Positions 42,808 through 52,458 of a stretch of DNA of 64,000 nt are shown piece by piece (position 1 is the stretch's first letter; each line of letters starts with the position of its first letter). The position numbers were made by a program, and so were the translations under genes. Below the pieces are notes generated by a model. That model searched no databases and had not been told where the DNA came from. It saw nothing but the letters and a program-made list of their open reading frames with translations. The stretch covers positions 14,863-78,862 of the forward strand of contig SFFY01000004.1 in NCBI GenBank assembly GCA_004556745.1, written 5' to 3'. The stretch comes from Bacteroidales bacterium (lineage in GTDB: Bacteria > Bacteroidota > Bacteroidia > Bacteroidales > Bacteroidaceae).

Positions 42808-42931
42808 AATGTAAGGGATTAAGGGTTTGTATTAGATTAGGGAATTATCCGATAAAAATAGATAATGAGTATTCCGCCCATGCAATTCAGGAATAGAGTT
42901 TACTCATATTGCCAAGCACAGCCCCAAATCT

Positions 42932-43300
42932 TTAAATGGCCTCATTGTAGCCTCTTTTGTAGCCTTCGGCATAGCGCGCACGTTCTCTTAAAGTGGGAAA
43001 AACGCTGTTTTCATCGTAACTGGCACGGGGTGTATGGGCAGCGCGGTCGTAAGCGGCGGCTGCGCGACCGTCTTCATAACCCGCCTCGTAAGCGGCACGG
43101 CTGTCTTTTGCCTGGCAGTTTTCAGTTTCAATATTCTCAAGGGTTTGAATAGTGTCGGGCATGGCATTGCCAGCACTACTGCTTAAGTCGTGCTCAATAG
43201 CCGTATCCGCTTGCGCGGGATCGGTGCTCTCTATTTTAAGCGCGATGACCGTTACAACCGCAATGAGGAAGAGGACGAAGATAGATAATTCGTGTTTCAC
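42932..43300 (-). CDS. Small membrane-anchored protein of unknown function
   Basis: 122 residues. One N-terminal membrane helix (about 5-22, LSIFVLFLIAVVTVIAL) then a polar periplasmic or cytoplasmic part. Two similar motifs stand out: AYEAGYEDGRAAAAYD and YAEGYKRGYNEAI, the G-Y-x-x-G pattern that recurs in glycine/tyrosine zipper-like repeats. No family recognised. The sequence is coding-like and has a clean start, but the 5' and 3' gaps hold repeat remnants, so some doubt remains. Confidence 0.55.
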   Translation of the reverse strand: MKHELSIFVLFLIAVVTVIALKIESTDPAQADTAIEHDLSSSAGNAMPDTIQTLENIETENCQAKDSRAAYEAGYEDGRAAAAYDRAAHTPRASYDENSVFPTLRERARYAEGYKRGYNEAI

Positions 43301-43488
43301 GGTTCAAGAGGTAAATATCTGTTTGAAGTCTCATCGATGAGGCGGGCGTGGGCTTACGCCTCTACTTGTGACCAAATCCTTTTGCAAAATTGAGACTTTG
43401 CTGCCAAATCGCTGTGCAAGTTTCTCAAAACTTGATGTTTCAAAATTACAAACAGATAATATTCAACCTCTTAAAGATGATTTTCCTC

Positions 43489-44589
43489 TTATTTGTTTTG
43501 TGCTTGTTCTTCAAATATTGTAGGCGGGCAACCGGCTATTGCCGTGAAATTGCGCCACGCCGCACCGCGGGAGCGATAGCCGGCTTCAAAGAAAAGGTCT
43601 TGTATTCGCTCATGCTCCGGTTCTTGCAGCCTTTGCCTGATATAGTTGACCCGCAAGTTGTTGATGTATTCCTTAAACCCGGTGTAGCCCATATCTTGTA
43701 TGGCTTGGGTGACATACGTCCTGTTGCTGCTTACGGCGCGGACCAAGTCGTTGAGCAGCAGATCCGGCTCGCGCCACAGTTCCTCCTCTTCCACAACCTG
43801 CCGCACTTTCCTCTGTAGCTCGGATGTATGCCCCGCACTGTTGCCATTAGTCGTTGACGAAACCTGGACTTGCGGGGCTGGCTTGGAAGGTAGTTGCGGC
43901 ATTTGCGGCACGGGGATGCGAACGAATAGCTCGATATAAAGCACGTACAAGGGATATATCAGATAAATAATGGCATGAAGCGAACGCCATGCTACGCTGC
44001 GCGTCAGCATATTGCCAATAAACATGACGACGATGAGCGAAACCACAAAGGTCGTGCGCCTCAACCACGGCTGCCCGGCACTGCTGTGCTTTTTGTCATA
44101 ATAAATGGTCCATACAAATTCGTAAGGAAACATCAGGCAGAGCATCAGCAAACGCGCGACGACGTCGGGTTTGTCTATGTTCAGCAGAAGGTCGTTGAAG
44201 GTGTGCAGCGGCGTTTCGTGGAAATGAAACAACAAGCCGTAAAGCCCAACTATCGCCGTCAGGCAGACAAACCCGCCGTAAATATGCCGCGCCGACAACC
44301 AGTTGGGACGGGCTACCTCTACGGGATAAAGCGTAAACAGGTAGCGGCAAAGCAGTCCGAAGCAGATTTCCCGAAAAGAAAGCACATAATAATAATCCTG
44401 TATCTCCTCTGCTCGCAGCATAAAGAACATCTTTTGAAGCAGCGCATAGGAACTGACCAGTGAGAAAATGCCGAAGAAGAGGCGCGAGCGGTCGCTGTGC
44501 TCCTTGCGCGTGGCTATCATATACACGCCGCTCACCAGCAAGAAGAACCATAGGATAGCGACCAGCATGAGGATAAGCAGGTTGGCCAT
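43489..44589 (-). CDS. Membrane-bound AraC-family transcriptional regulator
   Basis: 366 residues from the ATG at 44589 (MANLLILMLVAILW); an upstream in-frame ATG at 44646 would run into the terminator hairpin. Six or seven membrane helices (about 1-225) are followed by a linker and a C-terminal AraC-type double helix-turn-helix (about 275-360: LNDLVRAVSSNRTYVTQAIQ, DMGYTGFKEYINNLRVNYIR, IQDLFFEAGYRSRGAAWRNF). Such proteins likely sense a membrane or periplasmic signal directly. The next gene upstream on the same strand is an AspT-type transporter, but a terminator separates them; the target is unknown. Confidence 0.85.
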   Translation of the reverse strand: MANLLILMLVAILWFFLLVSGVYMIATRKEHSDRSRLFFGIFSLVSSYALLQKMFFMLRAEEIQDYYYVLSFREICFGLLCRYLFTLYPVEVARPNWLSARHIYGGFVCLTAIVGLYGLLFHFHETPLHTFNDLLLNIDKPDVVARLLMLCLMFPYEFVWTIYYDKKHSSAGQPWLRRTTFVVSLIVVMFIGNMLTRSVAWRSLHAIIYLIYPLYVLYIELFVRIPVPQMPQLPSKPAPQVQVSSTTNGNSAGHTSELQRKVRQVVEEEELWREPDLLLNDLVRAVSSNRTYVTQAIQDMGYTGFKEYINNLRVNYIRQRLQEPEHERIQDLFFEAGYRSRGAAWRNFTAIAGCPPTIFEEQAQNK

Positions 44590-44634
44590 AATGCTTGGAC
44601 CGTTAAAGAGGGGAAATGGATAGATATATAGAAA

Positions 44635-44692
44635 ACGAGTAAGCAAGGTGCTCTTGGCATTTGGGTAAATGCACTCTGCCTTGCTTACTCGT
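44635..44692 (-). terminator. Terminator after the AspT-type transporter gene
   Basis: ACGAGTAAGCAAGG pairs with CCTTGCTTACTCGT (14 bp), with an inner GCATTTGGGTAAATGC hairpin. Confidence 0.8.
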
Positions 44693-44719
44693 TAGCATGA
44701 CAATATTATTATAAAGATC

Positions 44720-46441
44720 TTAGCTCAAGAATACCAGCAGCACCACTTGCGCCACAAGGATACGCAGGAACATGGCCAAGGGATAGACGGTGGAGTAGCC
44801 CACGGCAGGTGCATCGTTGCCGGCCGTCTGGTTGGCGAATGCAAGGGCGGGAGGGTCGGTGTTGGAACCTGCAATCAAGCCCATAAGCGTAAAGTAGTTT
44901 AGCTTCAAAACCTTGCGGGCCACAACGCCCATAATCAGAATAGGGATAATGGTGATGAGGAAGCCCGTCCACACGTAGGTCAGGCCGCCTGCCATAATCG
45001 TTTCCCAGAAGTGTGCGCCGGCCTGTATGCCCACGCTCGAAAGGAAGAGCAGCAAGCCCACTTCGCGCAGCATGAGGTTGGCGGAGGTGGAGGTGTAGGT
45101 GTTGATTTTGTAGCGATAGCCGAAAGCACCGATAAGGATAGCCACAACGAGCGGGCCGCCGGCGAGACCGAGCTTCATGCCCATGCCCAAGGGGATTTGT
45201 CCCACAAGGATACCCAGCATGATGCCGAAGAAGATGGCGCCCACGTTGGGGTGGTCGAGGCGTTTCACGCTGCTGCCGATGGCTCGCTTCACAGCTTCCA
45301 CGTTTTCTTCCGTACCCGTCACAAGAATGCGGTCGCCCACCTGCAAGCGCAGGTTGCGGTCGGCAAAGAGGTCCATGCCGTTACGCGTCACGCGGGTTAC
45401 GTTCACGCCGTAAATCGTGCTGAAATGAATTTGGCCGAAGGTCTTGCCGTTGATTTCCGGCTTGGTGATGACGAGGCGGTGGGAAACGTACTTCTGCTTC
45501 TTGTCGATATCGTCCTTCCACGTCTTGCCCTCGATGTTTTCACCAATCAGCACGGAGATAGGCTCTGCTTCGTCCTCAGCGCAAACGAGGTGAATTTCCA
45601 TGCCGATTTCAAGCTTCGTCTCGCCGTTGGGGATAGACATCACGCCGTCCTTGATGCAGCGCACCACGACAAACTGGCGGTTGAGGAAGTTGTGCAGGTC
45701 TTGCAGCGAGCGCCCTGCCACGGCGGCGTTCGTCACGCGCAGCACGAGGTGCTTAGGTGTGGCGTGCGGATTGCTTTCCTGCTCCTTGCGGATTTGCTCC
45801 TGCTCCTTTTCCAGTTTGATGTTGCAGAGATAGCGCACGAGGATAGTGGCGAGAATGATGCCCACAACGCCGAGGGGATAAGCGCAGGCATAGCTCGAGG
45901 CGAGATCGGGCACTGCGCCGCCTGCGCCCCAGTCGAAGCCGGGTTTGCTCGTGAAGTCGGCCACTACCGTGTTGGCTGCGCCGAGACCGGGCGTGTTGGT
46001 AATTGCGCCGTACATGGTGCCCACCATCATCGCAAGGTTGTAGTTCGACGTGTCGAACACGAGGAAGTACAGTCCCAGCATCACTGCCACGTTGAGCAGC
46101 ACGATGCCCACGGTGATGAGGTTCATGCCAACGCCGCCCTTCTTGAACGTGGCGAAAAAGCCCGGACCTACTTGCAGGCCGATGCAATACACAAAGAGAA
46201 TCAAGCCCAATTCTTTTACGAAGTCGATCGTGGCTTTCTGCTCGGCGTGGTCGATGCCGCCAAAGTAGTTGAACAGGTGTCCCGCCACGATACCCATAAA
46301 CAGGACGAACGTTACGCCGAGGGCAACGCCGCCGAACTTGATTTTCCCCAATTTCACGCCCAAGCTGATAACGATGGCATAAAGCACAACAAGGTGGGCA
46401 ATGGAACCGGGGCTCGTCAGGATATTAATGAACCATTCCAT
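44720..46441 (-). CDS. AspT/YidE-type transporter with two TrkA-C domains
   Basis: 573 residues. Aspartate:alanine exchanger-like family. Two membrane halves (about 1-200 and 400-573) each contain a family repeat (TNTPGLGAANTVVADF and GLIAGSNTDPPALAFANQ). The middle holds two TrkA-C domains (about 210-385; NAAVAGRSLQDLHNFLNRQF, LVITKPEINGKTFGQIHFST) that may gate transport by ligand binding. Length and order match the YidE/YbjL duplication. Substrate unknown; a dicarboxylate or amino acid is likely. Confidence 0.92.
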   Translation of the reverse strand: MEWFINILTSPGSIAHLVVLYAIVISLGVKLGKIKFGGVALGVTFVLFMGIVAGHLFNYFGGIDHAEQKATIDFVKELGLILFVYCIGLQVGPGFFATFKKGGVGMNLITVGIVLLNVAVMLGLYFLVFDTSNYNLAMMVGTMYGAITNTPGLGAANTVVADFTSKPGFDWGAGGAVPDLASSYACAYPLGVVGIILATILVRYLCNIKLEKEQEQIRKEQESNPHATPKHLVLRVTNAAVAGRSLQDLHNFLNRQFVVVRCIKDGVMSIPNGETKLEIGMEIHLVCAEDEAEPISVLIGENIEGKTWKDDIDKKQKYVSHRLVITKPEINGKTFGQIHFSTIYGVNVTRVTRNGMDLFADRNLRLQVGDRILVTGTEENVEAVKRAIGSSVKRLDHPNVGAIFFGIMLGILVGQIPLGMGMKLGLAGGPLVVAILIGAFGYRYKINTYTSTSANLMLREVGLLLFLSSVGIQAGAHFWETIMAGGLTYVWTGFLITIIPILIMGVVARKVLKLNYFTLMGLIAGSNTDPPALAFANQTAGNDAPAVGYSTVYPLAMFLRILVAQVVLLVFLS

Positions 46442-46580
46442 AAATATAAAAAATTGATTGATATAGCTTTTTCACACAGACTTCTTATCGTCCGTGCTGC
46501 AAAATTAGAGATTTTTTAATAGATAGCAAAAGCAAAATGCGGTCTCTAAGGGCAGATAGTTGCAATTAAGGCGGTTTTGC

Positions 46581-46612
46581 TTTGACAATGTGCGGCATTT
46601 TTTGTTACTTTG
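46581..46612 (+). promoter_or_regulatory. Putative promoter of the 46667 gene
   Basis: TTTG (46581-46584), 20-bp spacer, TTACTTTG (46605-46612): one mismatch from the TAnnTTTG element; 54 bp before the start codon. Confidence 0.65.
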
Positions 46613-46666
46613 CAGAAATTAGGAGCAATCTTAGGGAATTCGTCTACTAATTAGAGTGACTTTTTT

Positions 46667-47308
46667 ATGAAGAAGCAACTTGTTTTTCTCGTTTTGTCCT
46701 TTTGCGCGCTTTTTGCATTTGCGCAGCAAAATCAGGAAACGCGGCGTACCAAGAGCGTCCTGCTCTTTCCCGAGTTTCGTGAAGGAAAAGTCGTGCAGTC
46801 ATTCGGCAGATATGTGACGGCAAAGGTGAATTTCACCCTTACCAACGGCAAACTTTGCGACATAGCCAACGGCAAGGTGCGCGAGATCGACGTTTCGCGC
46901 ATTTTCAGCGTGGAGTTCCCTGACGCCAAGTTTATGAAAGTGCAGGGCGACATGATGGGCGAGGTTGTAGGGCAGGACGGCTATAACTTTCTGCTCAAGG
47001 TCACCCTGATAGATAAGGAGCGGGTGCGTCGCGAAACGGCAGACGGGCTTGAGCAGAAAGCGTTTTTCGTTGATGGTGCCATGCTCGACCTCGAACGCGA
47101 GGGACAGTCCGCCAACGAAGGTTACCCTTTGATCGACAAATACTATTTCAATATTCAAGGCACAGTTATCCCCGCCAACGAAAGCGCGTTCAAGAAGCAC
47201 GTGGTGCCCGAGCGCAAAAAGGAATTCAAGAAACTGATGAACGAGCATTATTGGAGCTGGCGCGACGAGGCTTCGCTCAAGCAGCTGTTCCAGTTTTTGA
47301 AGAAATAG
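46667..47308 (+). CDS. Exported protein of unknown function
   Basis: 213 residues with a signal peptide (MKKQLVFLVLSFCALFAFAQ). The mature part has KSVLLFPEFREGKVVQSFGR, TAKVNFTLTNGKLCDI, beta-strand-like segments to about residue 130, and a charged helical C-terminus (PERKKEFKKLMNEHYWSWRD). I do not recognise a family. It precedes ung by 33 bp on the same strand, so co-transcription is likely, but no functional link is evident. Confidence 0.75.
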   Translation: MKKQLVFLVLSFCALFAFAQQNQETRRTKSVLLFPEFREGKVVQSFGRYVTAKVNFTLTNGKLCDIANGKVREIDVSRIFSVEFPDAKFMKVQGDMMGEVVGQDGYNFLLKVTLIDKERVRRETADGLEQKAFFVDGAMLDLEREGQSANEGYPLIDKYYFNIQGTVIPANESAFKKHVVPERKKEFKKLMNEHYWSWRDEASLKQLFQFLKK

Positions 47309-47341
47309 GGCATTTATAAAATAACACCATTCCCCCTCCTC

Positions 47342-48004
47342 ATGTCCGTCAAAATTGAACCTACTTGGAACGAGCGGCTGCGCGACGAGTTTGCCGCGCC
47401 TTATTTCAGGCAGCTCGTCGACTTTGTGCACGCGGAGTACCGGCAGGGTGTGTGCTATCCGCCCGGACGACAGATTTTCAATGCCTTCAACCTTTGCCCG
47501 TTCGACAAGGTCAAGGTGGTAATCCTCGGCCAAGACCCTTATCACGAGGAGGGCCAGGCGGAAGGTCTGTGCTTCTCCGTGGCCGACGGCGTGGCTTTTC
47601 CGCCGTCGCTGCAAAACATCTTTAAGGAAATCGCCGACGACTTGGGTCGCCCCGTGCCCGCTTCGGGCAGCCTGCGCCGCTGGGCCGAACAGGGCGTGCT
47701 ACTGCTCAACGCCACGCTCACCGTCCGCGCCCATCAGGCAGGGTCGCACCAGGGACACGGCTGGGAGACGTTTACCGATGCTGTTGTTCGCCGCCTCGCC
47801 ATGGAGCGCGACGGACTGGTCTTCATTCTTTGGGGCAGCTACGCACAGAAAAAAGGCGCTTTCATCGACCGCTCGCGCCACCTTGTGCTGCAAAGCGCAC
47901 ACCCCTCGCCCCTCTCAGCCTATCGTGGTTTTTTCGGCAATCACCATTTCTCTCTCACCAACGATTACCTCTTACGGCAAGGCAAAATGCCGATTGAGTG
48001 GTAA
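47342..48004 (+). CDS. ung: Uracil-DNA glycosylase
   Basis: 220 residues. Removes uracil from DNA to start base-excision repair. The water-activating loop VVILGQDPYHEEGQAEGLCF contains catalytic Asp65; LLLNATLTVRAHQAGSHQGH and the C-terminal HPSPLSAYRGFFG with the catalytic His are intact. Family 1, usual length. The next gene (DUF3109) begins within 40 bp, so both probably share a transcript. Confidence 0.97.
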   Translation: MSVKIEPTWNERLRDEFAAPYFRQLVDFVHAEYRQGVCYPPGRQIFNAFNLCPFDKVKVVILGQDPYHEEGQAEGLCFSVADGVAFPPSLQNIFKEIADDLGRPVPASGSLRRWAEQGVLLLNATLTVRAHQAGSHQGHGWETFTDAVVRRLAMERDGLVFILWGSYAQKKGAFIDRSRHLVLQSAHPSPLSAYRGFFGNHHFSLTNDYLLRQGKMPIEW

Positions 48005-48039
48005 CCACCTTCATTGTTTCCAACAGCATTTCAAAACGA

Positions 48040-48639
48040 ATGACTCCCCAAAGACTTCCCTTGCTCCAAGTGGGCGACGTATTGATAACGCCCGACCTCC
48101 TGACTGAATATTTCTGCTGCGACCTCGCGGCGTGTGGCGGCGCATGCTGTATAGAAGGCGATGCCGGCGCCCCCTTGCTGCTCGAAGAGGTGACGGAGAT
48201 TGAAGACGCGCTCGATGCAGCATGGCCCCACCTCAGCGCCTCGGCGCAGGCTGTGATTGACAAGCAGGGCGTGGCATATGCCGACCCCGACGGCGACCTC
48301 GTTACGAGCATCGTGGGCGGCCGCGACTGCGTGTTTACGTGTTACGACAACAACGGCTGCTGCCTCTGCGCCCTCGAAAAGGTATGCCGCGAAGGCAAGA
48401 CGGCATGGCCGAAACCTATATCCTGCGCTCTATACCCCCTGCGCGAAAAACGCCTTTCCAACGGACTTGTCGGCCTCAACTACCACCGTTGGAGCATTTG
48501 TGACGGCGCGGTCAAGAAAGGCCGCGAACTGCGCCTTCCGCTCTACCGCTTCCTCAAAGAGCCCCTTATCCGCCGCTTTGGCGAAGCGTGGTATGAGGAA
48601 CTGGAAGCTGTCGCAAGGGAAATTGATTTACAGAACTAA
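48040..48639 (+). CDS. DUF3109 cysteine-rich protein
   Basis: 199 residues from the ATG at 48040 (MTPQRLPLLQVGDVLI); an earlier ATG at 47998 overlaps the ung stop. Cysteines cluster as in metal or iron-sulfur proteins: YFCCDLAACGGACCIEGD (five Cys), CVFTCYDNNGCCLCALEKVC and ISCALYPLRE. Matches DUF3109, a conserved Bacteroidota family resembling the YkgJ-type zinc/iron-sulfur cluster proteins. Function unknown; ung is the upstream partner. Confidence 0.85.
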   Translation: MTPQRLPLLQVGDVLITPDLLTEYFCCDLAACGGACCIEGDAGAPLLLEEVTEIEDALDAAWPHLSASAQAVIDKQGVAYADPDGDLVTSIVGGRDCVFTCYDNNGCCLCALEKVCREGKTAWPKPISCALYPLREKRLSNGLVGLNYHRWSICDGAVKKGRELRLPLYRFLKEPLIRRFGEAWYEELEAVAREIDLQN

Positions 48640-49548
48640 AAAAACGTAGGTTTAAGGAGCCGGGCGGGCAGATTACACGCGCGCGCGTTACGCATTTTTT
48701 TATCCCCAAAAACTATTCAACCCTTCATTTACAACCTAACTATCTGTAATAAAATAGGTTGCGAATGAAGGGTTTGTGCTTAAAACCTTTCAGCAATGAA
48801 GGGTTGGGAATTTGTGTGTGTCTTGTCCTGTCTTTATCCTGAAAAAGTTGCCCCGATTTTCCTGAATATGGTTGCCCGTTTACCAGTTAAGTTGACCATC
48901 TACCACGAATACCTTCTTCTTTCCCCTCGCAATTAGCCTACTTTCAGCAAGATAGTTTTCACTTCCAGCAAGATAATTTTTACTATCTGCTTGATAGTTT
49001 TTACTATCATATAAGAAAGTTTTTGTTACAAACCTTGTAACGCTTGTTACAAACTTTGTAACACATATTACAAAGTTTGTAATACATGTTAGCAAGTTTG
49101 TAACAAACTTTTTCTGCGCAGATAATGAAAAATATCAGGGAGAAAGGAAAAAATAGCTTGGGGCTAGCAAAAAATATCTGCTTCAAAATTTGGCATTTTC
49201 GGTTGTGTCGGCAGTAGGGAAAATGGGTGCTGCATTAGTTAAGCCTTGTGGTGCACACGGTGGGCGTATACAAATGCCCCATGAATAGTTGTGAAGGGTT
49301 TGTCTTTCAAACCATTCAGCTTTAAATCCTTCATACACAAATAAATAAAGTATGGAATGAAGGGTTGAAAGGTTTTTTGGGGTAAAAAATGCGTATAGGA
49401 TACGCGCATATGAAAAGCCTGGCTACACGAAATCAACCAAGATGATGCTTGGCATGGAGAGTAAGCAAGTTGAACTATATCATCTGGGCGAAAATTGGGT
49501 CATACACGACGCGACTTGGGTGATGCATGCCGAAAACTGGGAATAATA
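48640..49548. other. 900-bp gene-free region made of nested repeats
   Basis: Outer inverted copies lie at 48690-48729 (ACGCATTTTTTTATCCCC, TTCAACCCTTCATT) and 49356-49394 (AATGAAGGGTTGAAAGG, GGGGTAAAAAATGCGT). Direct copies of GAAGGGTTTGT...AACC.TTCAGC occur near 48767 and 49293. Between them is the 21-bp palindrome array (49026-49103) with its AT-rich flanks. No gene seen. Confidence 0.7.
49026..49103. repeat. Array of four 21-bp palindromic units (copy 3)
   Basis: Units start at 49026, 49047, 49068 and 49089 (TTACAAA(C/G)(C/T)TTGTAA and variants; spacers CGCTTG, CACATA, TACATG). Followed by CAAACTTTTTCTGCGCAGAT and GAAAAATATCAGGGAGAAAG, the same order of flank motifs as 33107-33182. Confidence 0.9.
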
Positions 49549-49590
49549 CAATTGCGGTCTGCTCAAACAAAAATGAGCCGACCGCAATTG
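49549..49590 (-). terminator. Terminator after the M6 metalloprotease gene
   Basis: CAATTGCGGTCTGCTCA pairs with TGAGCCGACCGCAATTG around AACAAAAA; 24 bp beyond the stop. Confidence 0.9.
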
Positions 49591-49613
49591 TATTTGGTTT
49601 TATAGATTTACCT

Positions 49614-52412
49614 TTATTTCACCACCTTCTTCCCGTCTATTATATAGATGCCCCTCTCGGCGGGTTGCACTACGCGGCGACCGCTAAGGTCGTAAGTGGG
49701 TGCGTTGGGGCGCGTGGCGGGCGCGGCGGGCAGGGCGGCGATGCCGCTCTGTGGCGCGGGCACGGCAATGGGTGCGGAGGGCAGGGAGAAGAGGTCGCCC
49801 TGTGTGCCGTAGACGCGGTAATAATAGTGCTCGGAAGCGGAAAGGCCGCTCACGGCATACTGCGTGGCGGTGCCCACACGGAGGCGGTCGTAGGGCGGCA
49901 CGGCGTGCCACACGGGTTCACCGCCATGGTGGACGCACACGTCATCGACCGCCAAGCCGCCGCTGCCTACGCGGCAGTAGGTGAGGCGCACGGCGGTGCA
50001 GCCTTCGGGCAGCACGGCGGTACTGCCGGCGGGCGCGTCGGCGGCACAGGCGAGGGTGTAGGTGCTGCCCGAGGTGGGCGCGGTGTCGGTGAGCCACAGC
50101 GTGTCGGCGTGCTGCCAGTCGGCACTGCCGGCACAGAGGGCGTCGATTGCCACATAGTTCTTGCCGCAGGGGGCGTTGCGCTCGCGATACCAGAAACTGA
50201 GGGTGCGGATGCCGTCGGCGTAGGGCGCACTTTCGATGTACATATTGTCGGCCGAGAGGGAGGCAGACGGGGCTGCCGCGCCGTAGGCGCCGGCGGTGGA
50301 GAGCGTCATTTTGCAATTCGTAGTCCAGCCTGCGGGCAGATTTTTAAGACCGTCGGTGAAGTCTACCATGCTGCTTTCAGGCTCGGAGAGTGTGCGCGTG
50401 AGCACGTCGAGGGCGTAGCCCGTGGCTTCGGGCATTGCCTCCCAGCGGGCTGTGAAGCCCGTGGCAGTCACATCGGCGGGCTCTAAGGCCGTGGGGGCGG
50501 AGTAGGCGAAGGTGGCAGCGGGCGTGGTGACGCTCACGGCTTCCATCGTGCTGCCTGTGGCCGATGCGCTCTGCGCCTTGACGGTAAAGAAATACTCGGT
50601 CTCGGCTTGCAGGCCCGTGACAGCGCAGTGCGTAGCGGCGACGGTGCAGGGGTGGAAACCGTCTACGTAGCTGTTGCCGCGGTCGCTGCGCGTCCAAACG
50701 TCCACAGCGTAGGCCGTTGCGCCCTCTACGGCATCCCAGCGGGCGGTGAAGCCGATGGGCGTGACGTCTTCGGCGCGGGCGTTCTCCACGGCGGGCAGCG
50801 TGGGCTTGCCGCCTGCGATTTTGAGTTCAATGAGCCCGCTCTTTTCCTTAATCTCCGTAATGGGCACGCCTGTGGGGAGGCCTTCGCTGTCGCGCAGGGA
50901 GGGCGTGGTGTCGTCGGTGAGGGAAGTTACATTGTTTGTGCCGGGGAAGGCATCGGCGGGGCGCGTAGAGTCGCCCGCGCTGCCATCGGCTTCCACGAGG
51001 TCTACGCCTTGCAGCCACGGCGTGGAGTTTACCTTATTGGACTGCCAAAGGTCGGCATCGTATGTGATGTGCCAAACGAGCATTCCGTGGCCGGGCAGAT
51101 AGGTGTCCCAGCCCGTTTGCTGGCGGTTTTCGAGCAGGAAATACTCGTCTGCGCCCCGCTGCGTGGGAATGCGCAGGGCGTGGCCCGTGGTGACGTTTTC
51201 AAGCACGATGTTGCGCGGCGTGGCATCGAGGTCCTCGGGCGTGAGCCAGCCGAGCGAGAGACGCTCGTAGGCGGAATAGGTGGGCGGCGTGTGCGCATGG
51301 TTGTTGTGCGAACCTACGTCCATGATGGTCCAGTTGCCGGGCGTGAGATAGCCCGAGCCGGAGGTGTCGTAGAGGTCGGGAAAACCGAGCACGTGGGTGA
51401 ACTCGTGGCACACGGTGCCGATGCCTTCGAGGTGCATCTCCGACGCGCCCGTGGAGGGATTGACGATGGGGCGCAGCTCGTTGGAGCAGGCGTAGCGGTT
51501 CACGCGCACGCCGTCGAAGACATACTGCCTGCCCGTGATGGCCTCAATCTCTGCCGCGTGCTGCCAAACGGTGTAGGCAGGACCGCCCGTGGCCTCGCCC
51601 TGTCCGGCGTAGAATATATATATATTGTCGACCGCCCCGTCCTTGTCGCGGTCGTAAATGGAGAAATCAATCTCGTCGTCGAGTTGCGTGCATGCCTCAA
51701 TAGCCATGTTCCAGGCGTTGAGGTCTTCGCCTTGCACACTCTGCCCGTAGAAACTGATGTCCTTGCTGAGGACGACCGGGCCGTAAACGTCGAAGGTAAG
51801 GTTGAACTTGCCGCCCGAGCCGTCGATGAAATAGTCGTGCACGCTGCCCGTTGCACCGTCGTAGTCGAAGCCTTCCTTGTTGAGCATGTCGCTGAACGTC
51901 TGCCGGGGATTGGCCACGGTGAAGTCTGTTGCCTCGCCGTCGGCTGTGGTCTTGGGGAAACTCACGAGAATGGCCAGCGCGCGCTGTGCGCCTGTGGTGG
52001 GGTAGGCCTGCGTGCCGACTGTGCCCCCTTTGATGCCCAACCGTTTGCCGGGGGCGCGGCGCAGGGCTGTGCGTGTTTGCCTCAGGGCATCGAGGGCGGC
52101 GGTTTTGTCATATTTCTTTACAAAACTTAGTTCCTCGGGCGTGCGTTCGGCAAGATTGCGTGCGCGGAGGGCGGTGGCATTGAGGCTACCCTCGCTCACC
52201 GTGGCATAATAGAAGAAGCCTTCGCGCTGCACGAGGGGAATGCTGTCGAGCGAGAGGTGGTAATGGAAATGCTCATCGCCGCAGAGGCGCACGGTGAGGG
52301 TGCTGCCGTCGGGCTGCGTGACGCGGCGCGGCGTGGGGTCGGCGGGCAGGGCGCGAACCACGGGCGCGGCGGCGAGGAACAGAAGGGAAAGGAGGAGGTT
52401 GCGGGTGTTCAT
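49614..52412 (-). CDS. Secreted M6-family metalloprotease with FN3 domains and type IX-like tail
   Basis: 932 residues. Signal peptide MNTRNLLLSLLFLAAAPVVR, a propeptide-like region to about 120, then the M6 (immune inhibitor A-like) domain. The zinc motif is His336-Glu337-Phe-Thr-His340 in GTVCHEFTHVLGFPDLYD, with Asp346 as probable third ligand and a calcium-type loop DRDKDGAVDN (254-263). Two or three fibronectin-III domains follow (from about 545; NARAEDVTPIGFTARWDAVE, PADVTATGFTARWEAMPEAT). The C-terminus PTYDLSGRRVVQPAERG to IDGKKVVK is a type IX sorting-like tail. Expected on the surface or released, cleaving host or dietary proteins. Confidence 0.9.
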   Translation of the reverse strand: MNTRNLLLSLLFLAAAPVVRALPADPTPRRVTQPDGSTLTVRLCGDEHFHYHLSLDSIPLVQREGFFYYATVSEGSLNATALRARNLAERTPEELSFVKKYDKTAALDALRQTRTALRRAPGKRLGIKGGTVGTQAYPTTGAQRALAILVSFPKTTADGEATDFTVANPRQTFSDMLNKEGFDYDGATGSVHDYFIDGSGGKFNLTFDVYGPVVLSKDISFYGQSVQGEDLNAWNMAIEACTQLDDEIDFSIYDRDKDGAVDNIYIFYAGQGEATGGPAYTVWQHAAEIEAITGRQYVFDGVRVNRYACSNELRPIVNPSTGASEMHLEGIGTVCHEFTHVLGFPDLYDTSGSGYLTPGNWTIMDVGSHNNHAHTPPTYSAYERLSLGWLTPEDLDATPRNIVLENVTTGHALRIPTQRGADEYFLLENRQQTGWDTYLPGHGMLVWHITYDADLWQSNKVNSTPWLQGVDLVEADGSAGDSTRPADAFPGTNNVTSLTDDTTPSLRDSEGLPTGVPITEIKEKSGLIELKIAGGKPTLPAVENARAEDVTPIGFTARWDAVEGATAYAVDVWTRSDRGNSYVDGFHPCTVAATHCAVTGLQAETEYFFTVKAQSASATGSTMEAVSVTTPAATFAYSAPTALEPADVTATGFTARWEAMPEATGYALDVLTRTLSEPESSMVDFTDGLKNLPAGWTTNCKMTLSTAGAYGAAAPSASLSADNMYIESAPYADGIRTLSFWYRERNAPCGKNYVAIDALCAGSADWQHADTLWLTDTAPTSGSTYTLACAADAPAGSTAVLPEGCTAVRLTYCRVGSGGLAVDDVCVHHGGEPVWHAVPPYDRLRVGTATQYAVSGLSASEHYYYRVYGTQGDLFSLPSAPIAVPAPQSGIAALPAAPATRPNAPTYDLSGRRVVQPAERGIYIIDGKKVVK

Positions 52413-52458
52413 GGGGAGAAGGATTTCTTGAGTAAACGAGTAGAGAGATTATTATTTA

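Noticed and set aside
49026..49103. Possible CRISPR array
   Set aside because: Period is 21 bp with 6-bp spacers, units are palindromic across their whole length, and no cas gene is present.
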